Positions 37,291-51,330 are shown, counted from the stretch's first letter. The stretch: 64,000 nt of DNA from Stromatinia cepivora (GCA_014898415.1 RCTD01000024.1:806001-870000), one strand, 5' to 3'. Numbers and translations are program-made. The notes: a model not told the origin generated them from the sequence alone.

Positions 37291-37707
37291 TTTAATATAA
37301 GATTATAATTATTCTAAGATCATATATATACCCAATTTAAGTTTACAATAATATATATATTAGATCATAATAAATTATTAATAATTCAAGATGATTTATT
37401 ATTATTATAAATTAATAATAATTCGAAATGATATAAAAAGTATGAAGATCTATTTTTATATGATTTAAAAAGCAAGAATATTTGTAATAATAAGGTATTT
37501 ATTATAAGGGACTATTGTTATTATTGAATAATAAATAACTTTTATTAATTATTTTATAATATAAAGATCTATATATATATATTCATATATTTATTCTGAA
37601 TAATAAGAATAATATGATTAATATGACCAATTAGGCCAATTAGATCAAATTGATCAATTTGGTCAATTCAATTTAATTGATCAAATATATTTAATTAATC
37701 TATATTA
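37291..37707. other. Copia-D 3' flank, repeat-rich
   Basis: AT-rich sequence after the pol end, finishing in degenerate 'aattgatcaa / ttggtcaa' repeats at 37630-37690. It may be part of the Copia-D LTR, but no partner LTR is in the window. Confidence 0.4.
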
Positions 37708-37995
37708 TGAAAGAGGTAGGTCGAGATACGTGCGTCCCGATAACACACTGTAAAGAAAAATAAGAATTAGAATTGATTAGATTATATTGTAAAGATTTCA
37801 AATAATAAAACTAATAGATTTAAATAATGATTTGAATTATATATAAATGAAATACAAAAAGATTAATGGAAAAATGATTAATTTTTTTCAAGGAGAGGGG
37901 AGCAGAGTTTTCTTTTATATTTAATTATAAAAAGTTATATGATTATATGATTACGAATTAGCTATATATTAAATTTTGATATCCCAATTTTTTTA
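37708..37995 (-). repeat. GypA-2 3' LTR
   Basis: 288 bp, the reverse complement of the GypA-1 LTR. Its outer end keeps tgaaagaggtaggtcgagat and gtgcgtcccgataacacac, the best preserved version of this end in the window. A purine tract, ggaaaaagaaaaa on the minus strand, adjoins it. Confidence 0.87.
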
Positions 37996-37997
37996 TA

Positions 37998-40900
37998 TTT
38001 TTCTTTTTCCTAAAATATATATTCTATTTGACTTTAAAATAATTACAAAAGATAAAAACCAAAAAGATCAAAAGATAATTAGATTAAAGAAAGCTAATTA
38101 GAATATCAATAAATTAGGGTAATAAGTAATTTTTAAGATTGTTTTAAAAAAAACAGTATACTTTAGATTCTTATTAATCCAAATTTGCTTTTGTTGTTTT
38201 TCTATCAAATTCGATAGAAGTTTTAAGTTTCTAAAAAATATCTTTATTATTTTCTTTATCTTCAATCTTTTTTGAATATTTAATTGAATATCTTATAATA
38301 GATTTCGTATTTGTAATCGGACTTTTTGATGATTCCTGAATATAATTTGAATAACGAATAAAAACTTTTGATATTATAAATTCTTATTTAGTATTAAAGA
38401 AATGATCCTTTCTTTTATTATTAGATTTTATAAAAAGTTTTTTTATTGAAGGGCAATTCATCTATTCTTTATTTGATCCATAATCCAGATTAAGAATTGA
38501 AATAGTATTTTATATTCCAAAAGGTTCAATTAAAAATAGATTAAATAATATTATAAATTAATTTTGAATCAATTTTTATTTTATGATTTCTTTTTCTTTT
38601 TCAATAAACTTTTTTAGTATAAATTGAGATTTCTTAGTAAAGGATTTTTTATTAATTAGATTCACAATCTTTCAATTATTAACGTTTTCTTTATCAAGGA
38701 ATTTATTATTTTCAAGATTCTTATTACAAAGAACTTTTTGTTTTTATAAAAATATATTATAATCTATAAATAATAATCAATTTTTCCATTGCTTTTTCTT
38801 ATTTTAGAATACTTCAAATTGTATAATCAAATCCATTATTATAAAATTATATTATCGTTTATACTAAAATTCGAATTCATTATTATTAATTTTGAATAAT
38901 CTATTTACTATTCCCTTTATAATATTAGAATTTCAAGATAAATATCCTAAAAGGATTATAAAAAGATAATTTCGTAAAACAAAATTGATATTAAAAGAAA
39001 AAGATTAAAGAATATAAAGATTTTCTTTATTAAATTTGTTTAATTTAAAAAAAAAAATTTAATTTTAAAAAAATCTTTGAAAATTTTCGTAGAAGTTATT
39101 ATCCTTTATATTCTTTTTATTCAAAATTATAATTAAATAAAAGATTAATATCAAAATCGATTTATAAAATCCAGAAGAATCGATATATCTCAAAATAATA
39201 TCTAATCGAATTATAATTGCTCGGGATTCAAATCTAATTAAAATTCTTCAACAAAACTAATTCTTTTATTCGATCTTTTGAAAAGCTTCCTTTTTTATTA
39301 CTCAATCAAAATTATATTATAATTAATAAATAAAAGAATACTTTTTTAGGAATTCTCGAATTAAATTATTATTATTATTTAATTTATAAAAAGTAAGGAT
39401 TTGATACTCTTTATAGGAACTTTTAATCGATTCTTTTAATTTAAAAAGATCGATTATAATAATTATTTTTTTTGAAACTTCTTTTTGTTTATTTTTAAAA
39501 ATTAAATAGAAAAAGTCAAAAAAGAAATAACAAAAATTAAACTTTTTATTATAATTAGAAAAATATAATATAAATAAAAATATTGATATAAAATAGAATT
39601 CTTTATTTTTTCGAATATAAATAATAATATATTATAAAACAAAATCGCATTTTAAAAAAAATTGAATAATCGAAAACAAAATCGCATTTTAAAAAAAATT
39701 GAATAATCGAAAAATAGTAATTCAAAAATAAATCTCCTTTAAAAATTTTATAGAAATATTATTTGTAGATAACAAAAATATTTTTATAAATATTTTGTAA
39801 ATCGAATTTATTTTTTTGTTTAAAGATATATTAAAATAAAAGAATATACAGAATAAATTGATTTTTAAAGGATTCTTTATTTAATGGTTTTAATAAAAAA
39901 AAATTGTTTTTAAAAACTTTATTAGAATTAGGGGAATAAAAGTTTTTTATTGAATCAAATCAATTAAAATTAAGGACTTGCTTTAATTATTTCAAAATCA
40001 AGGATTAATATAAATAAAATCAAAGATAAAATATCTTTATCAATTTTATTTCATTAATATATTTTTGGTTTCTAATAATAGTAATTAATTTATTTCATAA
40101 TTCTTTAATTGAAATATATTTCGATTTTAAATCGAAAAACTTTATCAGAATATATAAATAATATATATATAAAGTATTTATAATAATTTATTCTTTTAAT
40201 AATATAATAATTCTTTATTTTATTTAATTAATAATATATTTGTTATTTATTAAAAAATATTATCCTTTTTCAAATTGATAGTTTAAATTGCAAAAGCAGT
40301 TTTTCAGTTTCTATAAAGAATTTAAGATTATTTTAAAATTATTGGAAATTGAATTGTTATTATTTGAAATAAATTCAATATTGTAATCAATTATATAATG
40401 ATAAAGTATGAATTTATTTAGAATAAATAGATAAAAAAAGGCTTTTTTCAAAAAATCAAAATGATAATTTTTTTTTTTTATTTATCGATATTTATAATTA
40501 TAAATTTTGAAATTGATATAATCACTTAAAAATAGAAAAATCAATATATATAAAAAATATCTGGTATAACGATTATTTTCAATTATTCTTTAATATTAGA
40601 TTCTTTTTTATTATTATTATTATTGAAGAATATTAGAATAATTTCTGTAATAATTATTTCGTAGATAGATTTATCCCTTTATTAAATTTTAAAGGGATTT
40701 TTGCCTTTATAATATTCTTTCAAAAATTTAAGATTATCAAAAGTAAGTTTACAAATTTTGAGGATAAGATTTTGTATAAAATTATAAAGGAAAAATGTTC
40801 AATCTTTTTTGTTTTTTATATTGGTTTTTGTAATAAATTTATATATAATATAGAAATCTATAGGATTATACTTTTTGGCTTTTTTGCTTTTTTTTCGTAT

Positions 40901-41500
40901 AAAGTATTTAATTATATATTTGTTTAGAAACTTTATAAAAATTTGAAGACTGAAATAAGAAATATAATAGGTTATATTCGTTTTTGTTGAAATATTATTT
41001 AAATTTATATTTTCTGATTAGAAATAAACAAAAACTTTTTTTTAAATAATTATTCAAATTCTTTTGAGATTTTTAAGATTTTCTTTAATTTTATTATAAT
41101 ATTATTCAACAAATTAAATTATATTATTATTTTTAATAAAATAATTGATTTTGGAAAGATCAATTATTTTATAAAACTTTTGATCTTCAATTTGATCTTT
41201 TATTTTATTTACAAAATCTTTTATAAAATTAATAATATTTATAGAATAATTAAATCATTATTTAAGAATATTATATTTTTCTTTAATTTTAAAAGTTTCA
41301 ATAAATACAAATACTTCGATTTTATTATTAAAAAAATAATTTTTATATTGGATAAGAAAAAAATATTATTATTAGTAAAATAAAAGATTATAATTTGATT
41401 AAATTTTTCTTTAGATATTATATCAAAATTTAAATAAAAGTTTATATAAATAATAAAATGAGTATAAATAAAAAATTGATAATTTCAAATCAAATTATTA
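37998..41500 (-). other. GypA-2 post-integrase tail
   Basis: The inverted counterpart of 31620-35400, with the same order and matching blocks (for example 38400-38700 against 34700-35000). No open frame or recognisable domain survives. Confidence 0.6.
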
Positions 41501-43100
41501 AAGAAAATAGATTTAAAAAGAAAATATTGAATTATTTAAATATTGTTCAGAAATTGTTTGCAAATTATTCAAAAGCAAGATCGATAGTATAATAAGTTTT
41601 TTTCAAAAAGGATTCAAATATTTTTCTTTTTCTAAAGATTATAAGATTTTTTTTGTTAAGTTTTTTAATTGATGATCAAAAGTTTGTAATAATAATTTCT
41701 TTTTGGTTTATTGTATTTGCCCTTTTTTTTTTTGATTTTATATTATTTTATAATTGAACAAAGAATAATCCTTAATTATTTGTTATCTTTTATTTGAAAG
41801 ATTATAGATATTTAGAAATTTGGTTCTTTTGATTTATTCATTTATACAAATCCTTAGAATTGTTATTTATAAAGAAATCTAAATATAAGATATATTTTTT
41901 AAAATGAATATTTGTATAGATTTTATTAAATAGGGTATTATTTATTTCTTTAAGGGTATATATAAAAAAACTTTTCAATTTCTTTATCATTTTGTAAAAT
42001 CTATATTATTTGAAAATAAGTTTTGTATTATAAGATATATCGATTTTTGATTAGGGGTTATAATATAGAATTATATTTTTAATTCGAATATTCTTATTCA
42101 ATATTTTACGATCGAGATTATATCGAAGTTTATTATCTTTTTTATAATATTATTTGTAAAGAATTGTTTTTTTAATATCTTTATTTAGTATTTTTAATTA
42201 TTATATTTTAATAATCAATAAATCTTTTTGGGTTTGTATACTTTCTCAATCAAAAATCCTTCAAATCGTATATATAATTTCAAAAAGTAATACAACTTTT
42301 TGTTTATAGATCAATTCAAATGATGTTTTGTTTATTAATTTGTGAATTGAGATATAATTAATGAATAATATTGTTTTTAATTATTTAGATTATTTATATT
42401 CTCTTTATAATAAATAGGAAAATATTTTTGCGATAAGATAATGATTTCTTTTTATTATTCTATTGATTTGTAAATGATAAATTAATATCTTGATTTTATC
42501 GATTTTATATTTTTTGTAATAAATAAATACAATACCTTTGTTTTCAGGTTTTTTATTTATAATGATTTCTTTAAAAAAATTATAACAATAAATTACTTCA
42601 TAAAGGAATTTGACAATTACTTCTGAAATAGTATTCTATAAAACTTTAACTTTTATCTAATTATTCAGATCTTTTTATAAAACAATAAAACATTTGAATC
42701 TATAATCGTCAAATATTTTTATAATATCTATATTAACTTTATATTAAATATTTGAGGCCCAAATAGTAATCATTGATTTATTTATTTGTTTAAACAATTT
42801 GAATTAATAAACAAAACAAAAAATCATTCAATTTTTTATATTCTTGTATATCCCATTCCATCAATAACAATTATATATTTTAATATACAATAACTCTAAA
42901 TCCTTATAATCTAATTCTTTATATATTCGAATTATAATTTTTGCTTTTTCGATTAAATCGTTGTCTATTATTATATAAATAAAAAATAATCCGTTTCTTT
43001 GAATTCTGAATAAATAATAATCCTTTATATAGAAATTGAAAATTTCCTTTTTAAAAACTTATTAATCCTTTATTGATATATTTTTAGATTTTTATAATAT
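41500..43100 (-). pseudogene. GypA-2 integrase remnant
   Basis: The inverted match of the GypA-1 integrase region. The core motif block corresponding to 'GEIIMNGESENKG' lies near 42550 but is more decayed here. Identification is mainly by co-linearity with GypA-1. Confidence 0.6.
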
Positions 43101-44011
43101 AATAATATATTGAATGATTATTTGTATTCTTTTATTTCCACTTTTCAAAATTTGAGATAATCTTAAAATTTTGGAGTTATTTATATTTACTATTGAATTT
43201 ATCTACAATGAATTCAGATTTATAATGATTGAATTATTAATGTCCTTTTTATATTCCTTATTAATATTGTTTGAGGCAATTCGCGGTTATCATAATAAAG
43301 CATTTATAATAATATTTTTGTTTTCAGAAATATATTTAATATCAAAATCGAAAAATTTAATCTAAACAATCCATTTTGTAATTAAAATATTAGATAGATC
43401 TATAATTATTTTATTTAACTGAATTATAAATATATTTATATCAGTTTCTAGAAGAAAATGAATATTATAAAGGTCTCTTTTACATTTTTGTAGAGTTTTG
43501 AATATTCCCCTATATTCTCTCTTAATAACATTATAATTCTATTCAATATGATTTTATATACTACTTTTATATCTAACAACAATACAAGGTTTATTATTAT
43601 ATATTTGATCTAAAACAACTCCTTATTTTACTAAACTAATATTGATAATGAGTATAATGGTTTCGGTTTCAAATGAGTAAATCAATGAAAGAAGGATTGG
43701 GGCCGAAATTAATTTATCTTTCAACAAAATCATTATAGTATTATAACTAATAGTCCAAATGAATTCTATATTTTTTTTCAATAATGTATAAAGAAGCTTT
43801 GTAATAGTAACGAAATTCTTTATCCAAAATCGATAGAAGATATATATTTCAAGGAATATTCTAATTTTATAATCGTTCAAGTAAAATAGCTATTTAAGTA
43901 TCTTAATGATTTTGATTATATCGGGATTTCTTCCTTTAGAATTGGTATAATAGCTTATAATTCGAATTCCATTGTAATATCATTTGAATTTGATATCGAT
44001 AATATATTCTA
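43100..44011 (-). pseudogene. GypA-2 late RT and RNase H remnant
   Basis: On the minus strand 43623-43880 reads 'FLEIYIFYRFWIKNFVTITK' and 'FIWTISYNTIMILLKDKL', the RT/RNase H junction of gypsy elements. RNase H follows toward 43100. The left boundary of element E interrupts RT at 44011. Confidence 0.82.
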
Positions 44012-44174
44012 TATTAACAAGTCATATTGAGTGGGTGGGAAAGCATTATTTTTATAAGATTATCTGGCTAGAAGCTATTATATAGGTTATATGATTCGAT
44101 AGAATCATATATAAACTAATCCCATTATAGTATAATCCCATATTTAAATATATAGTATGATCCAAAATCTAATA
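44012..44174 (-). repeat. Element E LTR (left)
   Basis: 163 bp. Its left, outer side keeps gtcatattgagtgggtggg, while its right, inner side is AT-converted relative to the other LTR. Confidence 0.88.
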
Positions 44175-46166
44175 TTCCTTTAAAAGTGTAATATATATAA
44201 AAGCAGAGAAGATTAAACTATAAATATTACAATTGATTTAAATCAAATTAAACAATATTAATTTGAAATAGAAAATCAATAATATTAAATAATTATTCCT
44301 TTACTAAATCTTTTAAAACCCAAAATCTAACAAGATTATTTCGAATAGAATAATCACTTTACAATAATATAATAATCTTTAAAGGATAATCAGTATTCTT
44401 TTTTTTATAATAAAAATTAAAGGAAATCTATCTTTTCTGTTCCCAATCCTTCAATTATATTGGATTAGAATCTTCAGCCCTATACCGTAATATAGACATT
44501 TCTTTTTAATAGAATAATATATTTTATAAAATTATATCCATAACTCTTTCTTTTATAGCAAAAGTATAACTAATTATCAATCAGGATGATTAATAGACTA
44601 TTAATTAATAGTTCTTGTTTTGGGGAACTATTGTATCTATCGACCTTTAATACTATATTTGTTTAGATATTAATGATCTCTATATACTAATTAGTAAACT
44701 CTATTAACTATTGGTTTCAGGAAGTTATGATATTTATCGATTTCTAGTACCACATTTGGCTAAATATTTAATAATCTCCATATATTATATAACAAAGTCT
44801 AATACTCCTTTTATTTGGATACACATTCTTTTACTACTAATATAATCATTTATTCCTTTCAGTATATCGCTCTATATATCTTCCGATATACAGTCTCCTC
44901 CTCTGATTCTATCTTTGATCCCTTTTATAATCGTCTCTGATTCCATTTTCAGTTTTTTTATCAAGGATACTTTTCTTTTCCCTTATAATCATTAATATAA
45001 TTATCATTGTAAACATTGAATATGAAGATACAACAAAATAATATTGATCTAGGGGTAAAAACAAAATGGAATTGAAACGATATATAATAAATAATATATT
45101 AAAAGATAACAAAACTGATGATTATAATTATAAAAAGAAGAACAAAAAAATATCGAAAATATCAACAATAATATAAAGAAATAATGATTAGGGAAAAGAT
45201 TGAATGTTAATAAAGAATCCCTAAAAGGAATATAAAGAACATTTCCCTAAAACAGAAGTACTATTCCTTAAAACAAAAATAGTAATATTTCCCCAATATA
45301 ATATAATAAATAAAAGGATACTTCAAATATCGAATTCATTATTCCAAAGGTTCCAGTCTAAGAGTCAATTTTTGTAGACCCTGAATCTATACCAAAAACT
45401 AAATTTAAAATCGTTTTAAATTTTGCTAATAAATTTATTTCAATAAAATCAGAAAACAAAGTAAATCTATAATCATTTAAGATTGAATAAGAGGATGTAA
45501 TAGATTTTAAAAATAAACTCTTAAAGTATTTAAAACGAAAACAAATATGGGTTTTATAGTTCCCTTAAAAATTATATTAGAAATATAATCTCCAATATTT
45601 CTATTAAATTTTCTATAAGGAATCTATCAATTATATAAGGATCAAAGATATTCGAAAAACGGGAATATTCGAATCTTGTTTGAAAAAGTTTCGAAAAACT
45701 TATTTTACTTTGCAGAATATTTATTTCAAGATAAAAAAGCTTTTGAAAGAAAAAAGAGATATCAAGGGAATCAATTGACTTTCGAATTGTCAGAAAAAGA
45801 ATATAAAAAGATAGCATCTTCTATTTGAATAATTTCCTAAAACAGGCTTTCCTATATTAATTGTATTATTGAAATTCAACTCTATTAATATATTTAGTAT
45901 AATAGACTTTCCTATTTGTTCATTGAATAATCTATAATTCTATTCGATCCCATTCTGTAAATGTATTTAATATAATGGGCTTCTTTATTTACTTATTATA
46001 CAAACTACTCTTTGCTTTACCGGTTATATTTAGTATAATAGATTTCCCTATTCAATTATATCAATCTTGCTCATCTATTTTGCCAGATCTATCAAGGATT
46101 TGATCTTTTATTCCAGAAGACTAATCTTAAATTATATAATGATATACAGAACCCGGGCTTATAATT

Positions 46167-46329
46167 TATTAACAAGTTATATTGAATAGATGGGAAAGCA
46201 TTATTTTTATAAGGTTATCTGATTAGAAGCTATTATACAGATTGTATGATTCGGTAGAATCATATGCAGGCTAATCCCATTATAGTATAGTCCCATGCTT
46301 AGATATACGGTATGATTCAAAATCCAACA
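46167..46329 (-). repeat. Element E LTR (right)
   Basis: 163 bp. Its right, outer side keeps tatacggtatgattcaaaat and ends ccaaca. Its inner side reads attgaatagatggg where the left LTR has attgagtgggtggg. Confidence 0.88.
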
Positions 46330-46334
46330 TTCTA

Positions 46335-47540
46335 TATATTTAATACGTTTTATTATAACATCCAGGTTTTTCAGATACTCGATAATGAACTTCTTTAATC
46401 CAAATTCAACTTCAATTTTATTATATCGAATTCTGAAACCCTTAATTCCAATATCATTCAAATAAAGTATAGCAATATTAAATATGATATTCTATAATAT
46501 CCTTGATATAATCCTTGCAAATTGAATAACCAAATTAATAATCCCTTATAATAGAATAATAAATCTCATCAAATTAAAAGGGATTATAATAATAATGATA
46601 TCTTTACTTTTTTTATTTAAAAGTATTTGATTATATTCAAAGAAGAAATCAATCAAGGATATTAATAAATATCTAATCATTTGTTTAGCAAATTCCTTTA
46701 AATTTGAAAGTATATTTGTATTTTATAGAATTATAGTATTTGTTTTTGTTATTATAATAACGATATAATATTTGTTAGCTTTGTTTTTCTTAATTAAATA
46801 TTAAAGATTTCGGTATAATCCTTTTCCTTTTTTTAATATATTTCGTTTGATATAGTCTTTTATTATTTCGATAATTATTAATAAAAGGATTTTAGAGGAT
46901 ACAAAACTAGAAATTTGTTAAATTTTATATAGTATTGTCTTAATAATCTATAATAGAATAATTGAAAAGTTGATATTACCGATTTTCATTTAATCAAAAG
47001 TTAATACTGTTTCTCGATTTTATAATAGTACAAAAAGAAATTCCTTTTTATATTTCCAAAATATATTTCTGATATTTAACAATATTAAACGTTTTTATAT
47101 CAATCGAAAATCTTTAAATCTGATATCGAAATATAATATTAAATACTTTGAAAAGGAATCTGATAATTGATATTTAAAGTGTTTTATATATTCCAATTTT
47201 AATCAATTAGAATTACTTTTTAGGATCTTTTTATCAATATATTCTATTTCATTCAAAGATTTTATTTTATCCTTCTTTTTTTTATATACATTATTGATCG
47301 AAATAAGAATTTCGGATTTAATATCGATTAGTTTCTTTTAAATATCATTTTCTATTTTAAATTCTTTCAAATCGAAATGAATATTATTAATAGTAAAGTA
47401 TTCCTGAAATCCTTTTAGTTCTGAATCTTCAATATTATTAAATATATCTTTGATATCAAAATCAAGGTTAATTCGAATAATATTTATATTAAGCTTTATA
47501 GAATTTAAAATCGTTTTAAAATTTGGAATGTTAATCAAAA
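46335..47540 (-). pseudogene. GypA-2 RT core and protease-RT linker
   Basis: The minus frame at 46461 reads 'MNDIGIKGFRIRYNKIEVEF', the RT catalytic region with one Asp changed to Asn and the following clade-specific motif. Upstream, 47338-47538 holds the linker also seen in GypA-1 ('SIKLNINIIRINLDFDIKDI'). Confidence 0.8.
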
Positions 47541-47730
47541 GTTCTGGGAAATAGTTTTTAATGAATTCTTCAAATTTCCTTTTATTTTTAATAGTATTTA
47601 GGATTTTTAGGAGATTATTGATATAATCTCTAGGATTTATATTATTTATTTTTTTCCTGATTTTTCAAAACCAATCTTTATAATATCTATTTTATATTTT
47701 GATTTAATTATCCAGCAATTAGTTTTATTA

Positions 47731-48124
47731 GTGTTATTATTATCAATAATCTATATAATCTATTTATCTCCTTTATATTCAAAATCGATCTTTTTTATAA
47801 ATAAATATAATATCCCTAATAGTAATAAATCTTTGATATTATTCAAAACAAAGATATCAATAATATTCTTAATTCTTTCAAAATTGATTTCTACATTTTC
47901 AATTAATTTATACAAAATAATAATATTTCTATTAAAGATAATCATTATTATTTTATATTCATATATTATAAATCCCAATTCTTTTATAATTTTTAGATTC
48001 ATTATATTGATTATCGATCCCGAATCGATAATACTATTAATCTTGATATTCTTATTTATAAAGATTATAATAATAATAGATATATTATATATTTCTTTTG
48101 ATTAATAATTAAAGAAAACATTTA
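47731..48124 (-). pseudogene. GypA-2 aspartic protease remnant
   Basis: Minus-strand counterpart of GypA-1 27655-28050. The DSGS active-site segment lies near 48010-48035, followed by 'NLKIIKELGFIIYEYKI'. It is cut on its N-terminal side by the GypB insertion and rejoins at 63626. Confidence 0.8.
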
Positions 48125-48406
48125 TGTGACGCACAAGAGCCGTAGTAGAGCTGAATAAACAGGGTCAATTATGTTCTTTAGAATCTACAACTGAAGAACT
48201 ATGGCTCGTAAGGAGCGATTAGATATATATACACAAATACCCATTTATAGATTATAGGGTTGTGTATAAGCGTTATTAGGGTTATCATTTTATTATACTA
48301 AATTATATGATTCATAATGTATACATACAGATGATTAGTTTATTAATTGATATAGGAGATAAGAGGTATTATGTAATTAGCCTTTTATGGTTTACAATTC
48401 GTAATA
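48125..48406 (-). repeat. GypB 3' LTR
   Basis: 282 bp. The outer ~120 bp (tgtgacgcacaagagccgta...) are almost identical to the intact solo LTR at 35959; the inner part is decayed (ends cgtaata for cgtgaca). Confidence 0.92.
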
Positions 48407-48800
48407 CTATTTCTTTTTTCGGAAAAGCTTGTCTTCAAACATTTCACTCCTTTGTTTTATTGTTATTTCATCAAAAACCAGGTTTTGTGAAGGTTTATAA
48501 GCTCTAAATCAATTAGATTGATTATTTTGGTTGATTTAATCAATTTAATGGAAATTGATCAAATTGATCAAATTTATCGACCAAATTGATTAAAATGACA
48601 AATGAATTAATCAAATCAATCAAATCGTTCATCAATTGATTAAATTAACATTGATTTGTATTCTTTTTGATTTGGAAAACCTCTAAAAGAAAAAAGTTTC
48701 AATAGAAAAGAAAAAAAGATTGAATTATAATATAATGATAATGAATGGTTAATATAATTAATTCCGAAATCGATCAAGTTAATCGATCAAATTGATCAAA
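48407..48800. other. GypB 3' internal end with degenerate 'attgatcaaatc' repeats
   Basis: A purine-rich tract adjoins the LTR, then from 48505 to 48640 and again at 48770-48830 there are many imperfect attgat/aatcaa units. Similar repeats occur at 37630-37690. They could be low-complexity coding or untranslated sequence of the element. Confidence 0.5.
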
Positions 48801-50760
48801 TCAATCAAATTGAACGAAATCAATAAAGGTAACATTATATTTCGTTCTTATTATATTCAAGTTTCCCTTTATATGATTTTTGAAATGATTATAGACATAA
48901 GTTTTTTGAAATATATTGTCTTCGTATTGTTTTGATGATGGCAATTCGTTTGTTATATAAAGCTCGAGCCATATACATATACAATCAAATTCCCTCGAAT
49001 TTATATGGGTTTTCGATCCTTTCACAATTATATATATACATACTATCATAAAATCATAACATCTAATCTATTGTATTAAAGAACACTTTTCTTTCCCTTA
49101 ATTTCATAAATAAATCATTATCCATATAATTATAATTATTCTTTCCGCTTTTATAAAGCTTTATTCAATCAATTAATCGATTAAAAAGATCAAACAATAT
49201 TAGATTGACCAGATAAAAATCATACAAAAGGTATAATGATATTTTAAGATTGGAAATAGAATACCAAATAAAATCAATATCACTATTAAATTATAAGATT
49301 CTATATAATAAGGTTTTTTATACTTTCTTTATTATTAGGATCTTTTTCATTTCCTATTCCGAATCACCAATTATATTAATAAATGGAGATGGTTCGAGTA
49401 TTTGATTAGGAAAAGGATTGTTATATACCTTACATAATCGATTTGGAAAGAAAACAGGATGAATTTTCATTATAATCAGGAGTTCGAACTTGAAAAAGCT
49501 TTCAGATCAACCAATGATTTTGAATCTTCCTTGAATTGGGAAATTCAGTTTCTTGAATAATCTTTGAATAAAATAACTTTTCACATTGAGTGTTACGAAC
49601 CTCAACTACGAAACTAGGGCTAGCCGAAAGCGGGCCGAATTGTACGCTAGTTTGAAGAGTTTTCACCTATATAGAGGGGAATTCTTCAATACCATTTTAA
49701 AAAGAGTAATGAAAAGTCTTGATTCTAAACCCGAACCTATTGTTATTCGAAATTAACCGATTCTTTGCTGTGATTCTCACATTGAGCTATATATAATCTC
49801 CAATATCGAAATCAATTTTATGCTAATAAATATTTATGGATTTCGATATCTTAATTTAGATATACAATAGACCTTTTTTTACTCGCATAAAAGCTAATCT
49901 ATTACATTTTGTATATATACAAATATCATATATATTTATATCATTTATTGATTTACTAGTATCTTCCTTTCATTCCTATATACATTTCGGTGTATGTCTA
50001 TATAAGGTTTCATAAGGTATAAGCCCTTTTAAGGAATCGTATAAAAGAGTAAGTTGTGTGTAATCCATTATAAATAGGAATTCTAATCAATCGTCTTGAT
50101 AATAATTAATAAATAGCTTTAATTACTATTAAAGATATTGATTATAGATCTCAGTTTGATTATTAATTTGGGGATAATAAATAGTGGATAGTTTGAGATC
50201 GGTTTTTAGGATTTGGCTGAATTCCTTTTAGAACTATAATATAAATTGGGGGCCGCAATCTGATACTATAATGTTAAAGGGATTATAATATTGATATATA
50301 TAATAGAGATATAATTATATTTGAACTTGAATATTGATTAATTTATAATAAGGTATGGAGATAACTTATTTTGTTAATCAATCAATAATAATTAAAATAT
50401 TATTATATCTATATTTATCTTTATTGAAGTTGTAATAATTTATAATGATATATTACTATATTCGATTAGGAATCGAAAATGAATGCAATAAACCAGGGGT
50501 ACAATTGTATAGAATAAAATTACATTTGTAGATATAACAATTATATATATATCTGATTATAATATTATATATTCTGGATTAATAGTATTGTTGAGATAAT
50601 AAAAGATAAGTTTTATTTATATTAAAATAAACAATGGAAACAGAATTATAAATTTTACGAATCAGGTAAATTCGAAGGTTGTCGATATCAAGTATCACCA
50701 GATGGTTATTATAGAATAAAAGGTCATTTTGGAATGATATATATTTGTGATTTTAGGTAA
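48800..50760 (-). pseudogene. GypB integrase and C-terminal remnant
   Basis: On the minus strand near 50500-50340 a decayed integrase core is read ('PLVYCIHF', then 'NISL', 'INIDIIIF' and 'LTKQ'-like pieces matching the order 'pGLL..P.P..pW..IS.DFI' and 'D.ILVVVDRLTK' of the family). Downstream parts are too decayed to align by eye. Confidence 0.6.
49591..49781. repeat. Solo LTR F with perfect TTGAG duplication
   Basis: 191 bp, TGTTACGAACCTC...GATTCTCACA, flanked by TTGAG at 49586-49590 and 49782-49786. Its first 100 bp are the most GC-rich stretch in this part (agccgaaagcgggccgaatt). No other copy is in the window, so the family is unknown. Confidence 0.85.
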
Positions 50761-50899
50761 CTTATATTTTGAATACTAATAAGTTATCTATAGTTTTATT
50801 TGTTTCGATAATACAATTAATTAGATCGAATCGAAGAGCGATTTCATTCAAATCGATACTAGTAATTACTGTTTTATCTGAATAATGTTTTCGTAAAAC

Positions 50900-51330
50900 T
50901 TTTCTTATGATTTTAGCATCAATTTGATTATCTTTAATAAACTATTGAAGGCGATTCTTTTTCTTGATATAATTCTGAAAATCCAATTCGTCGGTCTAAT
51001 GGATTAAGATATTAACAAAAAGGTTATTTTTTTTAGGGCGATATATAATAATAAAGTTATAATCGATTAAAACTTTTGTTTAGCGAATTTATTGGATATT
51101 GAAAGTCTTGATAATTATGAAATATTCGAAAGCTTTATAATCGGTATAAACCTTGATTTTATATAATGAACTAGCGAATTCCATTTTCTAATGATTAAGA
51201 AATCGAATGATTGATAGTATTTCTTTATTATAAATTTTGTAGTTCAGTTCAATAATAATTATGGTTTTGAAGAAATAAGTTATAAGAAATTAATCTTTAC
51301 TATATTATTGTAATAATATATTAGCAATTA
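50900..51330 (-). pseudogene. GypB RNase H remnant
   Basis: On the minus strand 'LNYKIYNKEILSIIRFLNHW' and 'IKVYTDYKAFEYFI' are the RNase H motifs NYx.xDKELLAI and VYTDHKALEYF, decayed by single transitions. Confidence 0.82.

Larger units (their letters stand above)
23941..37707 (+). mobile_element. Copia-D: outermost Ty1/copia remnant, split by nested insertions
   Basis: Three separated pieces (23941-24478, 35724-35958, 36241-37290) read in order as one Ty1/copia reverse transcriptase plus RNase H frame once the insertions between them are ignored. Upstream gag, protease and integrase are not recognisable; the 5' side ends at the (AAT)n tract. Its 3' LTR is not identified, because GypA-2 begins at 37708 and continues beyond the window. 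Stops occur at Trp and Gln positions (for example TAG at 24474 for the W of W-x-I-Y), as RIP would produce. Confidence 0.8.
44012..46329 (-). mobile_element. Element E: 2.3-kb LTR element inside GypA-2 RT
   Basis: 163-bp direct LTRs at 44012-44174 and 46167-46329 with a perfect TTCTA target duplication (44007-44011 and 46330-46334). The internal 1992 bp have no recognisable pol. Minus frames at 45572-45817 and 44909-45112 are short and unplaced. Minus orientation is favoured: the LTR then starts TGTTGGATTTTG, a purine run (aaaggaa) adjoins the 3' LTR, and a GGGTTC-containing tRNA-complement candidate (46147-46160) adjoins the 5' LTR. It is probably a non-autonomous element. Confidence 0.85.
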
